A stretch of DNA of 21,208 nt from Clostridiales bacterium (GTDB taxonomy: Bacteria; Bacillota; Clostridia; UBA1381), in contig DMLG01000026.1 of the NCBI GenBank assembly GCA_003453455.1, forward strand, positions 1-21,208, given 5' to 3'. Position numbers and translations under genes: made by a program. Position 1 is the stretch's first letter. Each line of letters starts with the position of its first letter. Below the pieces are notes generated by a model. That model did no database searches. It saw nothing but the letters and a program-made list of their open reading frames with translations, and was not told the DNA's origin. Positions 14,218 through 21,208 of this stretch are shown in pieces.

Positions 14218-15951
14218 TTGAAAAGAGCAAAACACTTCTTTACGAAAGATAATCTCTTAGGATTTTTTAAGCCGACAAAAAGAAATTACATAATTTGGGC
14301 AGTTATTATTGTACTTATATTTGAAGGCTCCTGCATATCCTCAAAGAAAAAGGCATCTCAATCGGTTTCAGTGCGCGAAACCGATATTGTGACACGCGGC
14401 GACATCAATGTAACTATAACAGGAAGCGCAGCCGTTGAGCCTTATGAGCGTTTTGAAATAATACCAAAGGTGAGCGGTGATATAGTTTACTGTCCCTTTG
14501 ATGTGGGCGATATCGTGGAAAAAGGTGACTTGCTGTACGGTTTTGACACATCAAGCAGTGATTTGACTGTTGAAAGGCAGCGTCTTTCTTTGGAGCAAAG
14601 CGAGAATAGTTATAAAAATGCGCTTGAAGAACGGGACAAACTTTACATAAAAGCAAAAAATAACGGTACTATTTCAGGACTTTCGGTAAAGGCAGGGCAG
14701 GAAGTAAAAACAGGCACAAAAATTGCCGATATTTCAGACACCGATAATTTGGAGGTTGTTCTGCCCTTTACCGCTTCACAAATTAGCTCAATACATATAG
14801 GTGACTCTGCAAGTATAACAAGCTCAAAGCATATGAGCGCTGTTTCGGGTATTGTAACACATATTTCCTCCGGGGACTATGCTGCAAGCGACGGAACTGC
14901 ACTTTACAGCGTTACAATAAAGTTTTCAAATCCCGGCGTTTTCTATTCGGGAATGTCGGTAGGCGGCGCTGTGGGGCAGAACATAAGCCCAGGCAGCGGT
15001 ACTGTCGAAAACTCTGCCGCCTCTTCCGTTTACGCTGAAACGGACGGCACAATTTCACACATTTACTACTCAAACGGAGATTATGTAACAAAGGGCACCG
15101 TTATTATGCTATTGACAAGCGATTCGGTAGATGACAGAATTACCGACAGCACCCTTTCATACAAAAGCGCAAGTCTTTCGATGCGCCAAACAGAAAAGGA
15201 CCTTGAAGATTATAACATTACCTCCCCTATAAGCGGTACGGTTATAACTAAAAACTCCAAGGCAGGCGATACCATAGATAAAACTACGGCTCAGACGGTT
15301 ATGATGGTTGTTGCCGATATCTCAAAACTAAAATTTGAGCTTTCCATAGATGAACTTGATATAAGCAAGGTTTCAGAAGGTCAAACCGTTTCTGTCACCT
15401 GCGACGCACTGCCGGGTGAAACATTTTTGGGGTACATAACCACAATATCGGTAGAGGGTACGGCACAAAACGGAGTTACCACCTACTCTGCCGAAGTCGT
15501 GATTGATGAGCCGGGCAACTTGCGTCCAAGTATGAATATAGACGCAAGCGTCATTACCGAGTCCGCCGAAAATGTACTTTTAATACCGACAGAGGATATT
15601 AAAAGCGTAGGCAAAAAGACATATGTTTTTGTAAAGGGCGGCAAAAAGGATATTAAAGAAGCGCAATCATCTGAAAAAACCTCTAAAATGCCTGAAAACG
15701 GCGAAAAACAATCTGATAATATCCCAAAAGCCCCTGACGGCTACACTGCCGTTGAAATCGAAACGGGCGTTGCAAACGAAGATTATACCGAGGTCAAAAA
15801 AGGTCTTTCGGAGGGTCAGGAAATTTATCGCCAAAGTACAGTTTCTACCTCAAACACATCAAGGTATATGAGTGGTATGAATAGTGGTATGGGCAGCGGT
15901 CACCCGGGCGGAAATATGGGCGGCGGTCCTCCAAGCGGCGGTATGAGGTAG
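14218..15951 (+). CDS. HlyD/MacA-like exporter adaptor with duplicated module
   Basis: The 577-residue protein has an N-terminal membrane span (about 24-38). Two successive lipoyl/short-hairpin/lipoyl/beta-barrel modules follow, at about residues 75-255 and 271-448. Each has a lipoyl half-motif pair (VSGDIVYCPFDVGDIVEKGD then GTISGLSVKAGQEVKTGT; DGTISHIYYSNGDYVTKGT then ISGTVITKNSKAGDTIDK). A membrane-proximal domain (about 450-540) and a Gly/Met/Ser-rich tail complete it. Adaptors of this family link MacB-like ABC permeases to their export path. The short hairpins fit a cell with no TolC to reach. The start is TTG 14218, seven bases after GGGAGG; the upstream in-frame TTG 14194 lacks a site and the ATG at 14212 is too close to it. 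Confidence 0.88.
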   Translation: MKRAKHFFTKDNLLGFFKPTKRNYIIWAVIIVLIFEGSCISSKKKASQSVSVRETDIVTRGDINVTITGSAAVEPYERFEIIPKVSGDIVYCPFDVGDIVEKGDLLYGFDTSSSDLTVERQRLSLEQSENSYKNALEERDKLYIKAKNNGTISGLSVKAGQEVKTGTKIADISDTDNLEVVLPFTASQISSIHIGDSASITSSKHMSAVSGIVTHISSGDYAASDGTALYSVTIKFSNPGVFYSGMSVGGAVGQNISPGSGTVENSAASSVYAETDGTISHIYYSNGDYVTKGTVIMLLTSDSVDDRITDSTLSYKSASLSMRQTEKDLEDYNITSPISGTVITKNSKAGDTIDKTTAQTVMMVVADISKLKFELSIDELDISKVSEGQTVSVTCDALPGETFLGYITTISVEGTAQNGVTTYSAEVVIDEPGNLRPSMNIDASVITESAENVLLIPTEDIKSVGKKTYVFVKGGKKDIKEAQSSEKTSKMPENGEKQSDNIPKAPDGYTAVEIETGVANEDYTEVKKGLSEGQEIYRQSTVSTSNTSRYMSGMNSGMGSGHPGGNMGGGPPSGGMR

Positions 15952-15961
15952 AGGCCTTTAT

Positions 15962-16729
15962 ATGATAAGATTAGAAAATATAACTAAGATATACAAAATG
16001 GGTGAGAATGAGGTTCACGCCTTAGACGGCGTAAGCCTTCATATTAAACCTCACGAATTCGTTTCTGTCATAGGTCCCTCAGGCTCCGGAAAATCTACGC
16101 TTATGAATGTGATTGGCGGACTTGATGTTCCCACAAGCGGAAAATATTTGATTGACGGCGTGGATGCAAGCGAAATGACCGATAATGAGCTTGCAGACCT
16201 GAGAAACCGAAAAATAGGATTTATTTTTCAGCAATATAATCTGTTATCAAAGCTTTCAGCGCTCGAAAATGTGGAGCTTCCGCTCATATACCGGGGCATT
16301 CCTGCCACAAAACGGCACGAAATGGCACTTTTGGCACTCACCAAGGTGGGGCTTGCAGATAAAGCCATGCATAAGCCCACCGAGCTTTCAGGCGGTCAGC
16401 AGCAAAGGGTTTCGGTGGCACGCGCACTATGCGGGAGTCCCTCCCTTATCCTTGCCGATGAGCCGACAGGTGCGCTTGATTCAAAATCGGGCATTGAAAT
16501 TATGAAAATGATTCACGATTTACATAAAGACGGAAACACGATTGTTATAATAACTCACGATTTGAATATTGCAAAGCAGGCGGAGAGGATTATAACTATC
16601 CGTGACGGCAAAATCACAAGCGATATTGATAACAAGAATGATATGGCGGACGCCTCAAATATTAAAGGCTCTGACATAGGAGATGCCGAAAACGGCAAAA
16701 CTGCTGATTTTGGAGGTGACGGAATATGA
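15962..16729 (+). CDS. MacB/LolD-type ABC transporter ATP-binding protein
   Basis: The 255-residue ATPase has Walker A GPSGSGKS (38-45), Q-loop Gln90, signature LSGGQ (142-146), Walker B LILADE (162-167), the D-loop ALDS and the switch histidine His199. It belongs to the LolD/MacB/FtsE-like group, which powers mechanotransmission exporters rather than transport through a channel. A C-terminal extension of about 35 residues rich in Asp, Asn and Gly follows the core. It starts 10 nt after the adaptor stop and overlaps the permease by 4 nt, so ATPase and permease are made together. Confidence 0.96.
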   Translation: MIRLENITKIYKMGENEVHALDGVSLHIKPHEFVSVIGPSGSGKSTLMNVIGGLDVPTSGKYLIDGVDASEMTDNELADLRNRKIGFIFQQYNLLSKLSALENVELPLIYRGIPATKRHEMALLALTKVGLADKAMHKPTELSGGQQQRVSVARALCGSPSLILADEPTGALDSKSGIEIMKMIHDLHKDGNTIVIITHDLNIAKQAERIITIRDGKITSDIDNKNDMADASNIKGSDIGDAENGKTADFGGDGI

Positions 16730-17919
16730 ATTTTTCCAAGCTGTCACAATCCCTCAAAATGGCGCAAAAAAGCATTATAGGAAATAAAGGTCGCTCTGCG
16801 CTTACAATGCTCGGCATAATAATCGGCGTTGCTTCCGTTATTATTCTGACAGGCATAGGAAACGGTGCGACCGCCTCCATAACAGACTCCCTTTCTTCGC
16901 TCGGGACAAAAATGATTACTGTTTCAATGTCGCGCGGAGGCTGGGGCGGTTCAACAAGAACAATCAGTCTTTCTGATATGGAAAAGTTTACAGAAGAAAA
17001 CGGCGAGCTTGTCGAAGCTATGTCGCCCGCTATATCAGGAAGTGTGCTTATAAAGCACGGAAGTGAAAATACGACCGCTATGCTTTCAGCATATGATGCC
17101 TCATATGCTGAAATTAAGGATACGAATGTCGAATCGGGACGGTTTATTTCCGAATATGATGTCAAAAACAGAGCATATGTATGCATAGTCGGGTCATATA
17201 TCGTAAAGGAATATTTTGGCGGCATAAATCCAATAGGTCAAACTGTAAAATTGAACGGAACCCAGTTCAAAATAATCGGAACTTATAAGGAGCTTGGCGA
17301 TTCGAGTGAAAATTCGTCCGATAATGCGGTCACAATTCCATATACGACCGCTATGCGATTCTTAAAAAACAAGAATATAACAAGCTTTTACTTTAATGCC
17401 GCAAGCGAAGAAGTTGTAGATGCGGCTGTCACAGAACTCAAAGCGTACATAACAAAAAAGCTTGGTACAGACAGCGGTTTTAATGTAGCAAGCGTTGCTG
17501 AAATGCTTGATACGATAAACGAAATTATGGGAACGCTCACCGCAATGCTTGCAGGCATTGCCGCAATTTCCCTTGTGGTCGGCGGAATAGGAATTATGAA
17601 CATCATGACCGTTTCGGTAAGCGAGCGTATCCGCGAAATCGGTATAAGAAAGGCAATCGGTGCGCGGACCGGTGATATTCTTCTGCAATTTTTGACCGAG
17701 TCGGCAATACTTAGCTCTCTTGGCGGAGTATTCGGGATATTTTTAGGCATAATGCTCGGCAAATTTGTCTGTCGGTTTATAAATATTGAGTTTGCCGCAC
17801 AGTTTAATATGATTTTAGTTGCCTTCTGTTTTTCCCTGTTTATCGGAATTTTCTTCGGCATAGCGCCTGCAAAAAAGGCAGCAAAGCTTCACCCGATTGA
17901 TGCTTTGCGCTCAGAATAG
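16726..17919 (+). CDS. MacB/FtsX-type ABC transporter permease
   Basis: The 397-residue protein has one N-terminal span (about 24-45, GRSALTMLGIIIGVASVI), an extracellular MacB-type core domain (about 46-270) and three C-terminal spans (about 275-298, 320-345, 358-380). The motif ERIREIGIRKAIGA, conserved in MacB/FtsX permeases, lies between spans two and three. With the ATPase and adaptor it forms a complete MacAB-like exporter. Possible substrates are antimicrobial peptides, lipopeptides or other envelope-active compounds; sequence does not decide. It overlaps the ATPase gene by 4 nt (ATGA). The SLH gene follows by 19 nt. Confidence 0.95.
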   Translation: MNFSKLSQSLKMAQKSIIGNKGRSALTMLGIIIGVASVIILTGIGNGATASITDSLSSLGTKMITVSMSRGGWGGSTRTISLSDMEKFTEENGELVEAMSPAISGSVLIKHGSENTTAMLSAYDASYAEIKDTNVESGRFISEYDVKNRAYVCIVGSYIVKEYFGGINPIGQTVKLNGTQFKIIGTYKELGDSSENSSDNAVTIPYTTAMRFLKNKNITSFYFNAASEEVVDAAVTELKAYITKKLGTDSGFNVASVAEMLDTINEIMGTLTAMLAGIAAISLVVGGIGIMNIMTVSVSERIREIGIRKAIGARTGDILLQFLTESAILSSLGGVFGIFLGIMLGKFVCRFINIEFAAQFNMILVAFCFSLFIGIFFGIAPAKKAAKLHPIDALRSE

Positions 17920-17938
17920 ATTTTGAAAGGATTTTGTT

Positions 17939-20260
17939 ATGAAAAAGCTACTACTTTCTTTGCTCTTGCTATCGTTTTTTATGAACGCTTTCATCGGTGT
18001 AAAAGCAGCATACAGCGATGTTTCACAAGATGAAGATTACTATTTGTCAAGTGCCCGTCTTGCTGACCTCGGCATAATATCCGGGTATGAGGACGGAACT
18101 TTTCGCCCTGACAATACTATAACAAGGGCAGAATTTACAAAAATTGTTGTTTGTATGATGGATAAGGAAAAAGAGGCGAAATCAAGCAACAATTTTACAG
18201 GATTTTTTGATGTGGACTCTGCAAGCTGGCACACACATTATATAAGATATGCGGTGAGCCGCGATATTCTGTCAGGATATGCCGACGGCAGTTTTCGCCC
18301 TAATAACACTATAAGCGTATCGGAGGCAGTTACAATTCTCTTGCGCACACTCGGTTATACCGAAAACGAAGTGGGCTACTTCTGGCCAGATAACTATATA
18401 TCCGCAGCAAGCTCATTGGGGCTTACAATCGGTATGGATTTTGCCCCTTATGACGCTGTTACGCGAAAAATGGCGGCTGTTTTGGTTGACCGCGCGCTCT
18501 TTACAAAACCTTCTGCTTCCTTATCTACGGCAAATACATACCTTGAAACGACAGGCTATACCGTTTTGGAGGATTCTTTGCTTCTTGACAGTGACCAAAA
18601 AAGCGAAAGTGTGACTGTTTTATCGGGAAACCTTAAACAAAGCACACCATCCTCATACCTTAGCAAAACACAGCTTTCGGTAAATGCAGGAGATATGTAT
18701 AATTATGCGGTAATTGACAAAAACGGGTATCTTGTTACTGTCCGCGAATATACCTCAGGCAGCAATCTATGCTCTGTTTCGGGAACTTTAAATAACCTTA
18801 CCGATAATACAATAGAATATACAACATCTAATGGATTAAAGGGTGCATATAACGCTGACAGCGGATTTGTTATATATTCAGGCAGTGCGAAAATGACTGT
18901 TTCAGAGGCAAAAAGCCGTATATCAAACGGGGCGGACATAACATTCTACGGAAACAGCTACGGGCTTTGGAATATCGCCGTTATCGGTAGCTCCGATAAA
19001 CTGACACCAATTCTTGCAACAAAGAATTATTCTGCTTCTGACAGCTACCTCGGTACTGTCCCGATAAATACGCAAAATCTTACCGTTTACAGAAACGGCG
19101 AAGCATCAAGCCTTTCCGGAATAAAGGCAGGAGATGTCGTTTACTATAACACAAAAACAAATGTTATGGATGTATATGCAAAAAAGGTTACAGGTACATA
19201 TTATGCCGCATATCCGTCAAAAGCATATGTTGAAAGAGTTTCGGTTGCGGGAAAGGAATATGAAATAGGAAACAGCAGCGCAACTGACCGGTTAAACGCA
19301 TCCGTGGGAGCGTTTGATATAGGCGATAAGGTAACGCTGCTTCTCGGAAGAAACGATAAAATTGCCTTTGTTACCGACAATAGCAGCGGTTTTGATTATT
19401 CCGCTTACGGCGTGGTAATAAAAAGCGAATCGCGCATTGCAACCGAGGGCGAGAACGAAGGCAGCAGCGAATTTGTCACAACTCTGTTTATGGCAGACGG
19501 CGAGGAACATGACATTGTAACCAACAAGCTCTATAAGGATAATTTAGGTCAACTTGTTTCAATAAATTATAAAGACGGGGTTGCATATCTTGCCGCTAAA
19601 TCTTCAAGCGATAAAGACGAATATGCAGGCGAACTGGATAAGAGCACCAGAACTATAAATTCAAGATATGTTTTAAAGGACGCGGCAATAATCCAGCGCA
19701 CATCAGATGAAGATGCTCAAACTGTCACCTGTGAGCTACTGGACTTTGATACTTTGACAGCTTCAAAGCTTTCCGAGGGGCAGATAATCAATGTAGTTTC
19801 GGGCAATAATTTTGGCGATATTGCAATACTGTATGTCAGCGGATTTGAAAATACAAACAGTTTTGGTGTAGTTGCAGGATTTGTAAAAACTGATAATAAA
19901 GCAACAGTAGGATATAAAATTTTGTCAGACGGCTATCAGTCAAGCTATTACAGCAACACGATATCAACATCGGTGGGTGCAGGAGTTGAATTTAAACTTG
20001 AAAACGGAGCAATATCAAAAATATTGCCACTTTACAAAATAACCTCTGCAAACAGCATAAAAGCAGTTGAAGGCGGACGGATATATGTCGGAAGTAAGAT
20101 ATACAAGCTTTCAGACAATGTTCAAATTGTAGATATCAGCAATACATCAAACTTTAAAACTATAACCATTGACGATCTTGCAAAGGATCTCGCATCATCT
20201 GTTACACTCTACTCCGATAAATCAAACGGCGTTATAAGAGTTATAACTGTAAAAAAATAA
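17939..20260 (+). CDS. Secreted S-layer homology (SLH) protein
   Basis: The 773-residue protein has a signal peptide (1-23, hydrophobic LLLSLLLLSFF core, cleavage expected after VKA). Three SLH repeats follow at about 25-74, 89-139 and 148-187. The first two have the GYEDGTFRPDNTITRAEF-type motif; the third is degenerate. The remaining 580 residues are Ser/Thr/Asp-rich and probably beta-structured; I recognise no catalytic domain. SLH trimers bind pyruvylated secondary wall polymers, so it should be non-covalently wall-bound. AAAGGA lies upstream of ATG 17939 and no terminator separates it from the permease, so it is probably the last gene of the exporter operon. Its stop codon lies within the terminator stem. 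Confidence 0.93.
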   Translation: MKKLLLSLLLLSFFMNAFIGVKAAYSDVSQDEDYYLSSARLADLGIISGYEDGTFRPDNTITRAEFTKIVVCMMDKEKEAKSSNNFTGFFDVDSASWHTHYIRYAVSRDILSGYADGSFRPNNTISVSEAVTILLRTLGYTENEVGYFWPDNYISAASSLGLTIGMDFAPYDAVTRKMAAVLVDRALFTKPSASLSTANTYLETTGYTVLEDSLLLDSDQKSESVTVLSGNLKQSTPSSYLSKTQLSVNAGDMYNYAVIDKNGYLVTVREYTSGSNLCSVSGTLNNLTDNTIEYTTSNGLKGAYNADSGFVIYSGSAKMTVSEAKSRISNGADITFYGNSYGLWNIAVIGSSDKLTPILATKNYSASDSYLGTVPINTQNLTVYRNGEASSLSGIKAGDVVYYNTKTNVMDVYAKKVTGTYYAAYPSKAYVERVSVAGKEYEIGNSSATDRLNASVGAFDIGDKVTLLLGRNDKIAFVTDNSSGFDYSAYGVVIKSESRIATEGENEGSSEFVTTLFMADGEEHDIVTNKLYKDNLGQLVSINYKDGVAYLAAKSSSDKDEYAGELDKSTRTINSRYVLKDAAIIQRTSDEDAQTVTCELLDFDTLTASKLSEGQIINVVSGNNFGDIAILYVSGFENTNSFGVVAGFVKTDNKATVGYKILSDGYQSSYYSNTISTSVGAGVEFKLENGAISKILPLYKITSANSIKAVEGGRIYVGSKIYKLSDNVQIVDISNTSNFKTITIDDLAKDLASSVTLYSDKSNGVIRVITVKK

Positions 20261-20285
20261 AGTGCTATATGCACTTTATTTTTTT
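20251..20285. terminator. Bidirectional intrinsic terminator between SLH gene and polC
   Basis: A perfect 15-bp stem (20251-20265 with 20271-20285) has a 5-nt loop. The GC-containing core AAAGTGC/GCACTTT is flanked by A-run and T-run, so it functions as a terminator read from either side. It serves the convergent SLH gene and polC; the stop codons of both genes lie in the stem or at its edge. Confidence 0.93.
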
Positions 20286-21208
20286 AGTCAAACAGCGACA
20301 TCTGGTCGGTTTCAGGAAGATTTAAACAGCCTGTATTTACAAGCATTTCTATTATTGTCTTTGTTGCACCTGTCCTTATGCGAAAATCCTCTAAGGTTTT
20401 AAATTCACCTTTTTCTCTTGCCTCGACTATCGCGCGTGCCGCATTATCACCCATACCTGCAAAAGCGTTAAGCGGCGGCAAAATTCCATCTTCTGTCGGC
20501 AAAAATTTTGTTGCGTCCGATTTATATATATCTATCGGTGTAAAACCCACTCCGCGCGCATACATTTCTATGCACACCTCTAAAATCGTAATCATATTTT
20601 CATCTTTCGGCGTTATAGTACCGTTGTTTTTGCGTGCATATATCTCGTCAAGCGCCCTTTTTGCTACCTCTATTCCGCCCGTCATACAGGATGCGTCAAA
20701 ATCATCCGCACGCACCGAAAAATATGCAATATAAAACTCCTTGGGGTAATATACCTTAAAATAAGCTATGCGGAAAGCCATCATTACATACGCAACAGCG
20801 TGTGCTTTCGGAAACATATACTTTATTTTCTTACAGGAGGACATATACCAATCAGGGATACCTGCCTCTTTCATTGCCTCCTCGTCCTCAGGCTTTAACC
20901 CCTTACCCTTTCGTACACTCTCCATTATACGGAAAGCATGTCCTGCTTCCACTCCGTGAGATATCAGGTAAATCATAATATCGTCTCTTGCGCATATAGA
21001 GTGCGAAAGGTCACAGAAATTCCCCCGTATTAGCTCCTGTGCATTTCCAAGCCACACATCTGTACCATGTGATAAACCAGAAATACGTATTAATTCGTCA
21101 AATGTAGTTGGTTTTGTATCAACCAGCATTCCTCTTACGAATTTTGTTCCAAATTCTGGAACACCAAAACTTCCTACCGGTGATTTAATTTGTTCTGGTG
21201 TTAAACCT
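20284..21208 (-). CDS. polC: DNA polymerase III PolC, C-terminal part (gene continues past the right edge)
   Basis: The frame is open to the window edge, so only about the last 308 residues are present. They match the Gram-positive replicative polymerase PolC: VPEFGTKFVRGM then LVDTKPTTFDELIRISGLSHGTD (shown here in short pieces), LGNAQELI, KYMFPKAHAVAYVMMAFRIAYFKVYYP, and a helix-hairpin-helix region near the end. The last residues, QMSLFD, are the beta-clamp-binding motif. An internal ATG at 21129 is not the true start. In Bacillus polC directly precedes rimP on the same strand; here 10 kb separates them. Confidence 0.96.
   Translation of the reverse strand, partial: GLTPEQIKSPVGSFGVPEFGTKFVRGMLVDTKPTTFDELIRISGLSHGTDVWLGNAQELIRGNFCDLSHSICARDDIMIYLISHGVEAGHAFRIMESVRKGKGLKPEDEEAMKEAGIPDWYMSSCKKIKYMFPKAHAVAYVMMAFRIAYFKVYYPKEFYIAYFSVRADDFDASCMTGGIEVAKRALDEIYARKNNGTITPKDENMITILEVCIEMYARGVGFTPIDIYKSDATKFLPTEDGILPPLNAFAGMGDNAARAIVEAREKGEFKTLEDFRIRTGATKTIIEMLVNTGCLNLPETDQMSLFD

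Noticed and set aside
14329..14346. Possible lipoprotein cleavage site (FEGSC) in the adaptor N-terminus
   Set aside because: The residues before Cys (E-G-S) do not fit a lipobox, which needs Leu or similar at -3; a plain membrane anchor is more likely.
1..21208. Phage, integrative element, CRISPR or defence island
   Set aside because: No integrase, transposase, phage structural gene, regularly spaced repeats or known defence family was seen; all larger frames have ordinary core or envelope assignments.

Overview
The window looks like chromosomal DNA of a low-to-moderate GC Gram-positive anaerobe of the Clostridia (Bacillota). The evidence is a PolC-type replicative polymerase, LytR-CpsA-Psr (LCP) cell-wall proteins, an S-layer-homology (SLH) protein, strong purine-rich ribosome binding sites with several GTG and TTG starts, and an rimP-nusA-ylxR-ylxQ-infB-rbfA operon in Firmicutes order. 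I cannot name a genus. I see no transposase, integrase, CRISPR array or recognisable defence locus.

Layout. Positions 1-10300 (minus strand) hold, in order of transcription, the translation operon rimP-nusA-rnpM(ylxR)-ylxQ-infB-rbfA-nrnA-trmR-trhP. An XRE regulator, an unknown 94-residue protein and a 51-residue cysteine-rich membrane peptide with its own terminator follow. Next come a PAP2-type phosphatase and a DMT-family transporter under their own promoter, then tRNA-Leu(UAG) with a perfect consensus promoter. Positions 10412-13024 (minus) hold two tandem LCP genes under a perfect consensus promoter.

Positions 13300-20260 (plus) form a divergent block. It contains a NusG-domain-II protein and a Gx/HepS-I-type membrane protein, then a probable four-gene operon: a double-module HlyD/MacA-like adaptor, a MacB-like ATPase, a MacB/FtsX permease and a secreted SLH protein. 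The block ends in a 15-bp bidirectional terminator shared with the convergent polC gene, which runs off the right edge.

How the genes fit together. The left half is a translation and RNA-metabolism operon: 30S maturation (rimP, rbfA), initiation (infB), transcription elongation (nusA), RNase P or RNA-binding partners (ylxR, ylxQ), nanoRNA turnover (nrnA) and wobble-uridine modification (trhP then trmR). The right half concerns the envelope: LCP ligases that attach polymers to peptidoglycan, an exporter, and a wall-bound SLH protein. This envelope block sits exactly where polC and rimP are adjacent in Bacillus, so the ancestral polC-rimP junction appears to be interrupted here.

The most interesting unexplained signals are these: an intrinsic-terminator-like hairpin with an interrupted U tract in the rimP-nusA leader (candidate NusA autoregulation); a possible ~100-nt small RNA, with a perfect inverted repeat and a C-rich loop, in the 13025-13300 intergenic region; the duplicated adaptor module; and the cysteine-rich mini-protein.
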